NCBI GenBank assembly: GCA_016800925.1
Contig: JABCPU010000167.1
Span: forward strand, 62,001 to 126,000
DNA from: Suillus spraguei
Taxonomy: Eukaryota; Basidiomycota; Agaricomycetes; Boletales; Suillaceae
DNA: 64,000 bases
Reading direction: 5' to 3'
The number at the start of each line of letters is the position of its first letter. Position 1 is the stretch's first letter. The translations under genes and the position numbers were made by a program. Below the pieces are notes generated by a model. It did not search any database. It was not told the DNA's origin and saw only the letters and a program-made list of their open reading frames with translations. Below are positions 1 through 13,819 of the stretch, in pieces.

Positions 1-100
1 CGTTAAAAATCGTCGTGTTGCCAGCCGCTTGACTTCGTAGAGCCCCAGCCATCTGATATCATCTTGTGTGGTATCCGCGACCCTGATAGCCCTATCTGCC

Positions 101-375
101 CCCCTCGTATTGATCCCTGGTCTCAAGATTGCTTTATTGGTGACGTAAATATTACTGTCTAATCTCTCGTACACTCTTCCATTCAGTGTCTTTTCTAGTA
201 ACATACTACGGGCATTTATTGCCTATACACCTGACTCTACCCCCTGATTGATCCCTGGTCTGAAGATTGCTTTATTGATGACAATATTACTATCTAATAT
301 CTCGTGCCCTCCTCTACTCAGTGTCTTTCTAGTATCGTACTATGGAGCTTTTATTGCCTATACCTTGCTACCTGA
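101..375. repeat. Two-copy imperfect tandem duplication (~138 bp period)
   Basis: Positions 101-234 and 242-375 align along their whole length. Both contain TTGATCCCTGGTCT, then AGATTGCTTTATTG, an ATATTACT block, a CAGTGTCTTT block and TTTATTGCCTATAC. Small indels separate the copies. No coding potential is evident. It may be the edge of an old transposon that extends beyond the window. Confidence 0.75.
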
Positions 376-3300
376 CCAAACTCATCCTTTCTATGGTGCA
401 CTCCCTTAATAATAATGCACCTATTACTACTACTGGCCAGGCCTTAAAATCATTCCAGGCTTCGTCGTCAATGCTGGGATGCCGTATCGCGCAATTTATT
501 GAAGTTCCTTTTGGAGCGTCATAGGAAAGAGATATAAAACTACAGACAAGTATGAAACTCGGAAGAACAGCCATACGACGAAAGGGTATGACATTCCTTT
601 TACGATACTGCATATCATACGGAATTTAGAGTACATAGATTCCATAGTAAGGAAAAAGTTATGATTTAAAAGTACAAGGCGGAAGCCGTCGCGTCCAGGT
701 AATATTTATACTTGGGGGGAACATCAACTTTGGTGATGATTGTTTCCAGTGACAACCTCAAAGCGTTGGACTATCATTCGAAGTCCGTATACAACTGGCC
801 TTCGAGAAAAAGTAAGGGGCGCCCAGTTGTCGCTTATCAATATCGGCACTTACGAGGTTTTCAAGTCTTGACTATCAACTCCTCGATGCCTAATTGGGTA
901 CGAGGGTCAATCCCCCTGGTCCGTAGGACGACCTTACACTCTAAACGAGCCAAGAGCTCATTTATTCGGTCTATACAAACCGTGAAAACAAAATCAAACG
1001 CAAAAATGACCAGTGCTTACCCTCCAAGAAAGCAGGGAATGCCGACCTACGACACTTAATCCAAAGAAGTAATTTGTAGTACGCAGACTTGTGCGGCACA
1101 TGTTTTCGATCACAGAGCATGATCAGGGACACGCCTACTTCCCTACTGAGAGTGGCATATGTAATCTAATTACCAAGAGCATCAGTGAAATAGTTTGTCA
1201 GGATTAAGGTTGTGTTTACCTCAGTCAGACTGATTATCTGCACGGAAACATCATCGTCAGTTGATTATAAGAGATGATCGATAACAAAGGCAAGACCTTT
1301 CGCCCATAGCGCTGTATTTGGCGGTCTTCTGCGTCACTGAATTTCATAAGCTCGTCGAGAGCCCCCAACATGCGATCCAGAGAGCCCAGACGATTAGCCA
1401 GAGGTGTAAAGACTCCCCAACGATAGAGATTAGGGACGTTGTTAGGCATGATGATTCAGAGTAGAAAGTAGGCTTGAACTCTGGAGAGATGGAAAGTACT
1501 GAAGAGAAGAGACGCACCATCAACACGAAATATATAGTCCCTGGGTCCACACATTTAGAGGTGCGCTCACCACAGGCCATGTAAGTAAATCAATGAACTC
1601 GCTTTGTGGCATGATTGTCCTGCGTTCCAGCATATTTACTTTACCCCATTTGTGACCAGAGTCCTAGCACCATGCACCGCAGTTTCTAGAGTGGGAAATA
1701 CAAGATGTGGACGGTGTGGATGGGGAGATAATGACTCCGAGTCGCAACATGCGTAAGCCAGTGATGTGGTGAGGATCCTCTCGTTTGAAGGGGCTCCAAG
1801 AGTTTACCACGCTCGAACGCGTGGCCTGGATGTGGGTGTAGGTAGGTACGAGTGATGGAAAAGTATGTCAGACAATCACCTCATAAGTTCATAGTCATTC
1901 CATAAGTCTTCGGAGAATTGGGGAAGTCTGCTTCCAAGTCGTCGCGCTCGCATTATCCTGCTTGTACGCCTTTCCAGTATGACTCCCCGAACCACGTTTT
2001 ACACTTCTTCAGCACCCTCGAGCTTCATGCTTAAAATAAAAAAGAAATATCATTATGTCGCCTTGGAACCTCATCAGAAGACCTTTCATAAGAAAATAAA
2101 TGAAGGAAATTCAAAACTGGTCGACTTTCTGTCGATATTCATGTATAACCAAGTTCTTCGATAAACGTATTGTCTTGGCTAAACATACGCCAAGAAGCTA
2201 AGCGACGCAATGCGCTCGGCGTGAGGAATATTCCATCAGCCGCGCTGTGGTAACCTGCGGAAGGATTTTGTGCTTGTCAGCGACAACAGGGAGTCAGCGT
2301 TAAGAACGTAGCACACATGAGTTTACATCTCAATGGTATTCAGCTTGCAACAGACACTGAGGTCCCTTATTCGACGAGGTTGCTCTATGTGATGGCTGAT
2401 GTCGAAAGATTCTTGCACAGTTCGTCGGGCTTGTATAAATCAGAATATCGTCACGATCAAACAAATTGCAATGCGTGACTTCTGAAGGCGAGTCAGACTC
2501 ATCTCGGAACGATGATATGTACGAAACTGCATGCTTCTGTGACTACATCCATCGCGTCCTGTGTATTCGTAATCAAGAATACAACATTGGTAAGTTGAAA
2601 TGCAACTCAATGTCATTTTTTACCGGTCGCGAGCACCCAATTTCGTAAACGAGCAGTACGATGTTGCTCGTGTGCCATGATGCATCATGTCCTGATGAAG
2701 AGGTCAACCGATCTTTTAAGCAAGTATATTAATATGGGCAGCATGCTTAACAGCCCAATCTGAACATTCTTGAACCTCCTACATTGATGATGGGTATTGA
2801 AGCTAGGGTAGGTGATGTCGATGTGCTCAGCAACTATTGGTAGGGATCACTATCACATCAAATCATATATCCAGGTCCATTTTCATTGCAGGTGTTACTG
2901 GCACGATATTACTGTTTGACGTCTGTTCAAACACGATTCAACTGTATTGAGCATCACAGTATAAAACAGATACCTATGAAGTAAACATAGCTCTATTACG
3001 AATGAATGCGCAAGACAATGAGATGAGAAGTGCCGAGTGAGGAGCAGAGAACCAAGCTTCAAGTCGGACTCGGAAGGTATTGAGCACCTGGAAAAGTATC
3101 AGCAAGGCGCCAACCCCGATATTCTAACATACGCACTTTAATCAGATCGCACTGGCTCTATCATGTGTCTGAGCAAAGCGAAAGAAGGAACAAGGGGGTC
3201 ATGAAACCCCAGACGGCTGACAATGTGTCAGATCAGTGAGAACGCATGGCCACATCCATCTGGGCTGCAGAGAAAAAGTGCGTGAAAGATGAAAGCAGGA

Positions 3301-6300
3301 CGTCGATGTCTTGGAGAGCACTAATCAACTGATTGGCATGGACAATCTGACTGAACTAACAAATCACTGAGGACTGTCAGATAGTCATGTGGCTGGCAAC
3401 AATGGTCTGTGCTCAAGCATGATTTAACGATACGGAGTATAATAATTTTAAAAAACTTACGACTCGAGTGTTTGTATGGCAAGAAGATATGATGTGATGT
3501 ACTGAGAGGAACACGATGCAAAAGTTGAACCAAAAAAGTATCCGAGTCTGAGTCGCAGCTAATAGCCTTAAGGATTTCGCAATGATCAGATTCACACCTT
3601 CTGAGCACAACGATTCAACGAAGGAAGGAAGGAGTGACCATCATAAGTAGAGGCCAAGATGATTGTTAACACAGAAATCAATCAGCATGCCATCTGCCTT
3701 AGGCTGGACTTGGGCGATTCGGGGGCGAATGGGGAGATTGTGTTTTGCGAAAACGAAGCAAGGAAATAACGGATGGTGTGTGAGGAGAGATCAGAAGTAG
3801 CCCGTATGCCAAATGGAGTGGCCGGAAGTGAGTCAGAAAACATCCTAGAGGAAGATAGCCTTACCTTTTGCGAGTAGTCTCGGTCACGTGTCACTGATTT
3901 ATTTCCGACGAACTTCAGTCCTTGTAGTGGGCACACTGACGTGGTTTTCACATTATATCAGGTACGTTACTCCAGAGCTTCAAGCACGATGCACTAGCCG
4001 CAGTGACATATATGCTATGTTTTGGAGGCATTACACAGTTACTATGGGCTACTGTACCGTATTGAACCCAGTGACACCCACTGCCAGGCATGTACAGCAG
4101 CAAACTTTATCCCAACATCAGCACTCTCGCACGCTGTTCTTCCATCTTACAAAACTATCACAGGTCGATCGACGTTACCAATCTTGTTTTAAAATCGAGG
4201 GTCATGAACAGCACTTCAATTCTGGACGAATAAACGACCGAATCAAAACAATCTCCCATCATTACAAAATCTGAAGATTCGGAATATATTTGGCGAATCG
4301 CAAAGTGCTATGTATCTACTCACTCTGACAGTATAATTGGCCGGTGTTGGCTCTTCGGGAGTTTGCGCTTTTGAGGTTGATTACTGGAAACCCGCGATAT
4401 AGGCCACTCGAGGGCACATCGAGTGCACATCCACTTCCTACAGAAGGAACGACTTTCTTCCTTTTGTTACTCTACGGGACGCCATGTTCGCCTTTCCAGG
4501 CCATTGGAGGCAAGTGCATGTGTGGGTTTCTTCGAACTCAAACTAATAATTGTGATGCTCGATGGTGCGCACGCCAGTTGGCCAAACTGGCGGTTGTTAT
4601 CAAATTCATCAGTGTTCCCAGCCATCCAGTTCGCGTCATGAAATATCTAGCGAGCGTTTTAACAAACCATCCTATGGGAAGTGTGTCATTTTTATCAAAT
4701 ACCGATGTCGATACGTAGCGTTCATCAGCGTTACGTTAAACATGGGAGGTGCAAGTTCAAGTTGTTTCTGTAATGATGTTGATAACAGTGACAGTTGAAC
4801 GGCGTGCTGGTGAATGTTTTGAGAAATCATCATCAGCCGCAGAAAGTGTACCGAGTTTCTGAGAGGATATTTATATCGATTCGCAATTGAATGGCACTGT
4901 TTCCTGCTTTGCCCCCACACGACAACGATCCGTTTTCCATCCTACTCCCTGAAAATCGAACTCGTCCTCATGTGAGCGTTGTATATGAATTCCATCTATT
5001 CACCTGCACTAGTTGTAAGTGACCTGTCCATGATGGTTGTTTGCACCCAAACTGAATTCTCTTTGTTAGGTAGGCGCTATGCCAGTAGGTCTGGTAGTTC
5101 GCATCATCAATAAAGGTCCCAATCCTCACATCAGACGGCGTAGTCCAGGAATTTGGGTTTGCATGTGCCACTCGGATCACGGTCTCGTTGAATGCATAAC
5201 ACAATCATGCTCCCTCGAATTCATAAACTTCTTGAATCTCAGAGGTTAACGATCTGGCAAAACTAGGCTCCAACGTCCCGGGCCTTACAAATGGACGGTC
5301 TGAAAGACTCTGCTTGCCCCGCATACGGAATCTACCGCAGCGGTACCATTCATTGTGCAGCACAGTCGCGTTATCAAGGTTTTATACTAATTGCTTCTGC
5401 TTCTACGTAGCACACTCTCAAAATGATAGGCCAACAGTTGATAAATGAGGTTCTGTAGAGAAATCCTCAAGCTCCTTCAAAATGGGTACCAAACTGCACT
5501 CGTTCGAACAATCCGAGCTGTTCTTGGGAGGAATGGCATATTAGACACCTTTAATACCAAGTGGTTGGTCGGCGCTAATGGTGCAAAAGGTGAGACACGA
5601 TCAAGACACGAGGATGAAACTGAATTTGGGTTCACAGACATCGTGCGTAAATAGCTTGTGCCTATGAGACTAGAGACTATGATCGGGATGTTACTGGTGA
5701 TATCGCTCGAAGGGCCTCAGTCTTGATAGCGTGGTTTGTTCATTATTCGATGGAGGAACTTCCCGATTCTGTCTCGGGTGTACTTTTGCTCATGACGCTT
5801 GGAGATTCAGACTAATACATCATGTTTTTGTGTTCATTTTTATCTTCAGCCCTAAACTAGAATTGATGAAGGTCACACAGAACGAGGAGGTTACGGCGTC
5901 GTTAATACCAAGGAAGGTTACTTTTAACAAGGTTGTTTGGACGAACTAGTATATTTGGGCCAAGGGTGGTATGTGGTTCTAATTTAGGTTTGTGTAGCTG
6001 TACTGATGGAAGTTGCCGTAGATGATAAATTCCTTCTTGGCACTGCTAAAGGAGGTAATACCTGTTCATCCCCATAGTAAGTATGAATAAGGACTTGCTT
6101 CAGGTTTACAGCTTAATGCTGTGGGTCAGGTGCTACGACTGAGCGCGCTCAGTGTAGAATGGAAACTTGCGCTCGTCGAAAAAGACACTCCCAATATAAA
6201 TATACAATAACGAGAGCTGCCCGACGAAATCGTGGAGACAATAACGACATGCCGATCTGACGAAACACTAACTTGGGATTGACTGCCGATGTGTTCTCGA

Positions 6301-7545
6301 CAAATGTTGGGAAGTTAATTATGCCATACAGGGTGCCTGAGAGGGGCCCCATCAGGCCGGTGACAGGGCTGGTAAGTCAGGCTTTCAGTGAAGGCGCTTT
6401 TCTGTACAGACCGTGGCATCACACAAGTAGAAATTCGCGCCAAGTCTCGCAACCCTATGTACTGATCGATTGATCTTGGGCGCTGCAACAAACATGTTGT
6501 GTGCACGACTGTCATTCTGCCGTCATCGGCATCGGTGATGTCGGACCTGTTTCATCAGATCATCTTCTGACCTTGATTACATATAGGAGACCAGACGTCT
6601 CCAGAAATTTTTTCATTAAGCTACGTAGCCATCACATTTGTGATTGAAGTATATATATTCAATCAAGTTTCTGGTTTGTTTCGGCGAAAATACTTTCGGG
6701 TGCACGCTTCTAGTGAACCTCCGATACACAGCCTCTAGTAGGAGAAGCTCTACCGTGCTAGTGTCGGTTTCGTAAATGACCCACGGAGGTGGCATGGGGG
6801 TATGCGTAAACTGTACCGGCATTCGGGTAAGCATAAGTGCAGGTCGCGGAGTCACCCGCAAATACAATTGAACAGTGAAGTCATCCAAGTTCAACGCGTT
6901 CGATTGCTTTGTGGTCGAGATCAGGCTGCAGATAAAAGACCAATGTATGTAGCTAAGCAACGCAGCATGGTAGAAAAACAAGCGGCAACGTGCGGGCTAA
7001 GCGGCTAGCTATTCTTCCGCTTAACATGGTACCTTTTCATTAATGATGTCGGACTGACAGTACAAAGTGTTACCGTAAATGATGATCAAAGCAGCATAGA
7101 TTTATTCAACGTTCAAGATACTGGCTCTGGGCGTCTTCTCTGTCATTGTTATCCATGGCAATTTTCCTGTACATATCTGGTTGGCTCTAGCGTATCGTGG
7201 GTTTCTATACCTGCCATGGAATCATTGTACTAAATACAGTAAAACTTTTCGAACGTCCCGAATGGTTATTACGTTTGATGGAAAAAAGACGATTCATCTG
7301 ATGCGACTTTGGATCAGTGGCAGATGGGCCTGTGGCCTAATTATATTGCTGTGCATTGGATTCCGGCCTGCTCATCGTAGTACTTAAGAGAATACATGCG
7401 GTTCATCAGGTGCTTTGTAAGCTGGCTAATCGAAGACACCGGACCTACGCAGCGCCTGTCTTTGTAAAGGATCATCATCACCAGCGACACCGCACCTGTA
7501 TAGTAGTACAGCCATTTCATCCTATGGTACTTTTATCCTCAAATC
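376..7545. other. Gene-poor stretch, no supported gene
   Basis: About 7.2 kb in which open frames are short, overlap in several frames and match no family I recognise. The peptide frame on the minus strand at 1234-1449 (Leu-rich, with a GSLDRMLGALDELMKF stretch) looks most protein-like but has no partner exon I can join. The composition is AT-richer than the gene blocks to the right. Likely eroded intergenic or transposon DNA. Confidence 0.5.
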
Positions 7546-7569
7546 GTGCAATCGCCTAGGCACCTTGTC

Positions 7570-10500
7570 ATGTTGGCCCCTTCCAGAAATCACAGAGCAG
7601 AAGCAAAGTTTAACGTCGCCACCGAATGTATCTCATTATTCTCTTTTCTTTTCTTTTATCGCTTTTCTGACCCTATCATAGTCCCACATCTAGGTCTTCA
7701 CTCAGCTGCTGCATCAGGCGATATCGGACTAGTTCAGTTTGCTCTCAATCATGGCCAACCCGTAAACTCTGTCTTGGACGGCGTTTTACCTTTACACGCT
7801 GCATGTGCAGGTGGTAATGATCTCGTCGTCAATCTTCTCATCAGACACGGAGCAGACGTCAATGCATCAAGGTCAGTCTTCATCATCCTCCATAATTCCG
7901 ATCACATATTCATGAACTCTTTCTACAGACTTCCCCGCAGGTATTCTGATCGCAGCCGTGACTCTGCTGCTCCTATAGTCGGTACTTCTGGCTCAACCCC
8001 ACTTCACTTTGCTGCCGCAAATGGCCACGCAAGTGTCGTTCGCACCCTTCTTATCCAAGGCGCCCATCCTAATCGTCCAGATAAGCACGGTATCACCCCT
8101 GAGATTATTGCCCGCCAGAATGGCTGGATAGAGTGCGCTGATATCCTATCAAGCGAAATACTCGCACGTGCACGCGGTGATAATACACCTGATAGTGATG
8201 GTCATTCTTCTAGGGAGCGACCTCACCCTTCTATCGAGCACGTCGAGTCTTCCCTGAGGAAAAAGCTCCATTTCAAGCGTTCCATAGACCATGCTCTCAC
8301 CGCACTCAAGTCCGTAAACGCCACTCCTGATATCGATCAGAAACCACCAATTGTGCGCTCAGGCTCCTCTGAACAAGACATTTCACAACCCCAAGACTCG
8401 CCTTCGTCTGGTCGCCGCCCATCTCTCCCTCATATTTACGACGAACAACCCCAGCGTCCCTCTTTTCAAAAAAGCCTCACGCCGCCCGAGATCGGCAGGT
8501 ACAGGCGCAGAGGCTACCTCTCCCCGCAAACTAAACTCAAAGCTGTCACTCCTCAGCCTGTTTAAGAAATCAAATGTAGACGCCTCTTCGTCAAGCATTA
8601 CCCCGGTCTCAGAACCCCCGATTAGTCCCCCTTCTTCATCTCCCGTGCCTGTCCCTGGGACAGCATCACCTGCGGCACTAATATCTTCCCCACGTCTCTT
8701 CCCCACACCACTCTCATCATCTCCGCACGAGATACCCACACACGACCTCCACCGCCGCAGACTAGAAACTAATGCCGCACGCGCTTCCCCCGACTTAAAT
8801 CCATGGCATCGTTCCACCAGTTCCTCATCCACACCTGGCGAAGAAATACCGCCTGAGCCAACAGCCCCTGTGAGACCGGGCATACTGCGCATGCACACTC
8901 GCTCAACTTCGGGCCACGGCTCTCAGCAATCCACCTCGTCCCGTATCATTCGCTTTGACAATTCCTCCGGCTCCTCCTCCCTCACCGTGCGCGCGCGCAG
9001 CCCACCCTCACGTGGGAGCGTTCCACATGACAGCCGCCTGCGTACCCTCGGCATGAGCTCCTCAGCAGGTGCCCCGGACACTGATCGTATACCAGACACG
9101 ATCGAAGAATCTCCACGAATCCCCCAGTCCCCTCCTCCTATTCTCGTCAATGCCATCGACCTTGATGACCTCGAAGACGAAGAAGAAGAATACGGCGTAC
9201 CCATCGTCCACTCCGCATCCACGCCAAATATCATGCTCACCCCCGACCACGCAGTAACAGTGCCTGCTCGATTCCCATTCAGCATCAACGTGCCACCTCC
9301 TCCTGATGACAGTATTTTGTCTTCTGAAAGTCGCCTGCGTGGAGACTCCGTGAGCAGCTCAGGCACGACTGGTACTGCGAGCACATTCACACAATCCAGC
9401 GCAAGCGACTCACCGTGGCCCTCAACGCCCCACTTCTCTGGCGCCAGTCCCTTATCATGTCCCGTTCCATAGACACGGACACCGGCATAAACATGGGCAT
9501 AGACGCACTTCCCATATCCCCACGCGTTCACAGAACGCCTTCTGGTCTTAACATGTCTTCGGTATCCTCACGAGCAGAAGTAGAAGCGCTTGTTCAGCGG
9601 GCGCAGCAGTCTGTGCTTGATATGGCTGTTGATTTGGAGGAGAATACGAGGAGGGATCAAGGGACTGGGCGGACCGCTTTGAGCTTGAAGTTGGCAATGT
9701 TTGGGGAGAGTTTGGCGATGGAGAGGAGGATGAAAGAGGAAGAGGATGCTGTTGGAAGGGGTGTGCTGCTTGTTGATGCTGGGACGACACCTGTCGGGTA
9801 TGGTTTAGGTGTGGGTGAGAGGTCTTTGTTATCAAGCAGTAGACCTCAGGGTGCGGAGTTGAGTTTTTCGAGGAGTAGAAATAGGAGTGGTTCGTTGTCT
9901 TTCTTCTTTGCTTTTCACGTATTGACACAAGATATAGGTGCATCTAGTGAGGACACGTCACTGCAACACAACACACGGATAACGCCGGACGAAATCAGAC
10001 GGACGGCTTCCGCTGATTTCAGGCGGACGATGTCAGATTCACCTGTTGACGGCATGCCACGAACTTCAGACAACACCCGACGTACACGCAGTCCTCTTGT
10101 CGCACCACCACACTTACCTCCCGTGCACCATGATCCGAACCAGCATCCACATCCCCTACCGCTCCCCAGCCCACGCACGCAGAAATCATTTGAGACATTC
10201 GCGTATACGCCACCACGGTCACGTACTCCTGACCCGTATGATGCAAACGCGAATGAAGATACAGAAGTAACAGGTTTGGGTATGGGCTTTGGTATACCGC
10301 TCTCGCGCATCTCGACAGCTCCTACTCGCGCTAGACGCATATCCACGACGCGGAACGCACCAACGACGGACGACGTATCAACGACGCGTAACATATCACC
10401 GTCTAAACGTAACATCTCATCGACAGCTGCACGTAATATCCCAACGACTGTACGCAACGCATCGCCAGCAGGACGGACTACATCATCGTCAACACCACGT

Positions 10501-10896
10501 GACATGTCATCAACGCCAGTAACACGGAGCGTGAATAAATTATCTCGGATGGGGGTTCTCGACGTTGGAGGGGTGGCAACCAGCGCCGATAACGACGTAT
10601 CCGCCACCGCCGAAGCAGAGATTTGGGGGGATACGGACGATTGTCAGGGGGTTCCAGGGGAAGTAGGTGTGTCCTTGGTGCCTATGTTTCGCGGTAGAAT
10701 TGGACTCGGGTGTCTCGTCACTCCTTGTGCATATGTCTGGCAAGCTTCCGTTCATGGCCAGAGCTTACTTATCAGACGTTGTGTTGTGTGTTTTCCACGT
10801 GTTTTGGTTTTCTTGCATTTTGACGTGTATTCTCTATCGTCGCTGTCGTTGTTGTCGTTTTTATTGCTGTTGTTTGTAGTGCGATGCTTGGGATAA
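7570..10896 (+). CDS. Ankyrin-repeat protein with long Ser/Pro-rich tail
   Basis: The N-terminal ~180 residues hold ankyrin repeats (LHSAAASGDIGLVQFAL, PLHAACAGGNDLVVNLL, TPLHFAAANGHASVVRTLL). A long low-complexity Ser/Pro/Thr/Arg-rich tail follows. Introns I can place by frame are 7628-7681, 7872-7928 (joins to RLPRRYSD) and 8499-8556 (joins to SLFKKSN). A further short intron at about 9458-9501 moves to the frame that carries the EVEALVQRAQQ helix. In-frame ATGs exist at 7546 and 7570; 7570 gives the more usual short N-terminus. The last ~60 residues are hydrophobic and unlike the rest, so the true 3' end may be upstream. Probably a cytoplasmic scaffold; no enzymatic motif. Confidence 0.72.
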
Positions 10897-11101
10897 CTTA
10901 CTCGTGTTTCATTGACATTGTAACATATGCATTTTCCGATACCTGTTTGTAATTTTATTAGGTATGATTTTATGGTGATTCCATTTTGCGACTCGGTGTC
11001 CAAGTTTTAGCTGTAATTGCGCGCCTGATAGCTATTTCCAGTCCAGCCTGAGGATATTAAAAGCACCAGCGGTTGAGTCCGTGCGCATCACCTTTGGATC
11101 G

Positions 11102-11204
11102 TGGAAGTTAAGCCAGACCACCGTGCTCTACTTCCAAGGCTTCCACTTCTCAGAACCTTCCTAGTAAGTTAAGTGCTTCATTGGCCTCCGAACACCCTGT
11201 GCGA
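11102..11204. repeat. Left copy of ~100 bp inverted repeat
   Basis: This segment matches the reverse complement of 18961-19062 over about 100 bp with few differences. Shared blocks include AGCCAGACCAC, GTGCTCTACTTCCAAGG, CACTTCTCAGAACCTTCC and CATTGGCCTCCGAACACC. The pair brackets a 7.9 kb block of repeats and retroelement ORFs. No clear target-site duplication is visible outside the pair. Confidence 0.75.
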
Positions 11205-11814
11205 CCATTCTAATGTGTCATATAGATTTATTCCCACTACCGTAAGGGAGTGGGTTATACCGTTTTTTTACCACTGGGACCTCATTCAAATCGGTCGTCT
11301 GTGTTGCTTTTGACCTTGAATCGTATTCTTCTCTTCGATTGCTCGTTCGCTCGCGTTTCGCTGAAACCCCCATGGCCTCAGTGATTCATCGCCGTACTCT
11401 CACTGTCGTCGAGTTCGCGGTCATGATGTTATGTTCGGGATGCCGCATGGCCACCATTTTGTGGGAAGATGAGACTCCCGTCTCCAATCCTCCATGTCTG
11501 GCCTTCAAGGTGGCGACAGTGTTTCATTGTCCCTGTTTTTTTTAGTATCTGCTCATTGCCTTCTGTGTTTCCAGAAACTCCGAGTTCGTGTATACTTGGT
11601 GGCAACATCAATCATATCGAACCTGCTGCTAATGATGGTGAATCAGAATTATCTCAGCCTTTGTCCCTCGTCGGGCAATTGTATTGTCCCGTAGACCGTT
11701 CAGACTCGAATTTTATTGTCCGTGTCATCTTTTTCGGGCCGTGTCAATCAGGGTTCCCATAAGTTTTCAACTTGGGAGGTCCCTGAGGCGCCAAGTGGAA
11801 GAGTCAAAGACTTT

Positions 11815-12715
11815 AACCTGGTCAGCGTGGTTACCACAACATATGTTTCTCTTTGGAACCTGCCGAAAACGAGGTTTTTTTCTGTCGGAACATTCACTCA
11901 TCCATGGATGGTTTCTTTAGAAGTCCATCGTATCGTTGCTAACAGAATCAAAATCTGTTTCTCTTGGACTGTACAGGTTCGAAACCTGCTAAACTACAGT
12001 CTTTTCTATTGGAACACACTTTGGCATTCGTTCATAGATGGTTTCTTTAGAAGTTCATCATAACTGGGGTGGTTACTACAACAGAATCAAAATCTGTTTC
12101 TCTTCCACTGTGCAGGTTTGAACCTGCTGACGACAAGGTTTTTTCTATCGGAACACATGTTGACATTCACTTGTGGATGGTTTCTCTGGCAGTGCACCGC
12201 AACTGGTCTAGTCTGGTGGTTGCTACGGCAGAATCAAAATCTGTTTCTCCTGCGTCGTGCAGTTCCGAAACCTGCCGACGATGAGGTTTTTTCTACCGGA
12301 ACACACCTTAACATTCACTCGTGGCAGGTTTCTTTGGAAGTTCATCGTAACTGGTCTAGCCTGGTGGTTGCTACAACAGAATCAAAATCTGTTTCTCTTG
12401 GACTGTGCAGGTTTGAAACCTGCTGATGACAAATTTTTTTTCTATCAGAATACACCTTGACATTCACTCGTGGATGGTTTCTTTAGAAGTTCACCGTAAC
12501 TGCCAGATGGTTGTTATAACATGATCAAATTCCGTTTTTCTTGGACTGTGCAGGATTGAAACCTGCTGACACCAAGCTTTTTTCTACCGGAACACACCTT
12601 GATATTCACTTGTCAATAGGTTCTTTAGAAGTTCACTGCGCCTGGCGGTTGCTACTATAGACTTAAAATCTGCTTGTTTAGGTTCGAAACCTGCCGATAA
12701 CTTTTTTTTTTCAAT
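11815..12715 (+). repeat. Tandem array of ~145 bp tRNA-like units
   Basis: Six to seven imperfect units with a 139-148 bp period; the AACAGAATC-type anchors start near 11941, 12080, 12227, 12375, 12518 and 12658. Each well-kept unit has three elements in order: a D-arm-like TAGC/GCTA stem with a GG-containing loop, a 5 bp stem with a 7 nt loop (ACAGA-ATCAAAA-TCTGT), and a 5 bp stem with a T-loop-like sequence (GCAGG-TTTGAAA-CCTGC). An oligo-T run of 6-9 follows within ~20 nt. An acceptor stem is not convincingly formed. Frames through the array are open only because the unit repeats. Confidence 0.6.
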
Positions 12716-13276
12716 CACGACACACCTCGTCACTGATGGATAGTCTCCTTAGAGGTTCGCCCCTGTGCAAATTGTTATCGCAATATTAATATTTGCTCCA
12801 TGGCGAGTCATACCTTCGGACACGCGTCCAAGTCCGGAACACTAATTATGTTAGGTGTTGTGACTCGCGAGGCTGCCGCAGGTTTTATGTAGTTCCTCTT
12901 CAGGCTTAGTCAATTGCATATTGGATGGATCGGTGTCTGTAGACGTGTCTGCGCTATCAGGCGCTGATCTGTGAACCATTGCACAGAGTATCTGCAGTGA
13001 TTTTAGAATGCACTCACAATCAAGAAGAACTTTGCAAGCAAAGAGACCTAGCATTAATATTTTAAACATTCTTTGCTATCAGGGCACATAAAAGGTCGTA
13101 TTCTATATGAGTTCGAGGTACGAGAACTAAAGATAGAATTATGTCTATGTGGCGACACGACTTTTCGTGTTTCCCACCTTCTTGCTTCGTACTACTACAG
13201 TAGTACTCTCAAGTCTCTTCACTGCTCGTCTACACTCAGTTCTTTGCATCAACTCTCGTATAGTTTCTATTCCAAC
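12716..13276. other. Presumed 5' non-coding region of the retroelement
   Basis: No ORF of note. It contains a GCGAGTCATACCTTCGGACAC block (12796-12816) that resembles, in part, the GCGAGTCACACAAGGTGTTCGG block near 18957-18978 in the right inverted repeat. Such internal copies of terminal sequence fit a DIRS-type element, but this is inference. Confidence 0.35.
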
Positions 13277-13546
13277 ATGCCGAGAATTCGAAATGATCCA
13301 AATCTGAACATTTGCCCGGACTACACTGTGGATGTATTTGAGAATATTCGCGCACAGCTAGTCAACGAGAATACGACGGAAGCACAAGCGATGCAACTGC
13401 TTAGGAACATCTGGGAAGCCAATAACGACGCAGTCAAGGTGCTATGGCAACAACAGCTAGATGACGACAGAGAGCAGCGCGAACATCGCGAGAGGCTAGA
13501 CGAAGACGAACAAGAAAGGCTTAGCCAAGAAAGAATCGACGAAGAG

Positions 13547-13819
13547 CATCAGGAAATTCACACATTCCTTGACATGCTTAATCAGCTTAACTCACTTATC
13601 TCAAAACTTGTTTGCTCTCTCTCACATCATTCACCTGGCATATCTTATATTTTTTGAGTGCGAAATACAATAAAACATGTATATTAATATATCTCAACTT
13701 TTTTTTTCTGAATTCATTCACGTTGAAATTTTGGACAAGTAGATTCAATTTCACCAAGGCAGTTAAGTGTAAATAAGTCCGCATAAGGGCACGTTAAGGA
13801 ATGTGCGAATTTCCTGATG
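13547..13819. mobile_element. 273 bp MITE-like TIR element, copy A (in gag)
   Basis: It starts CATCAGGAAATTCACACATT and ends in the reverse complement; the terminal inverted repeats are ~31 bp with about one mismatch. It is flanked by a 2 bp duplication, AG (13545-13546 and 13820-13821). Removing the element plus one AG restores the gag frame. It has no coding capacity and is AT-rich, with a T9 run. It is identical in length to copy B at 17576-17848 and differs at only four positions, all transitions. A non-autonomous DNA transposon is the best reading. The TSD length would suit some CMC-type families, but I cannot assign one. Confidence 0.85.

Noticed and set aside
8383..9531. Antisense ORFs of 171 and 202 codons under the ankyrin gene
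   Set aside because: They mirror the Ser/Pro/Arg-rich tail; no motifs, and the sense strand has coherent exons.
12376..12423. Functional tRNA-Leu gene
   Set aside because: No proper acceptor stem and two nucleotides between D-like and anticodon-like stems; kept only as tRNA-like.
11716..12460. Overlapping ORFs encoding repeated Leu/Trp-rich peptides
   Set aside because: They are translations of the ~145 bp tRNA-like tandem repeat in several frames.
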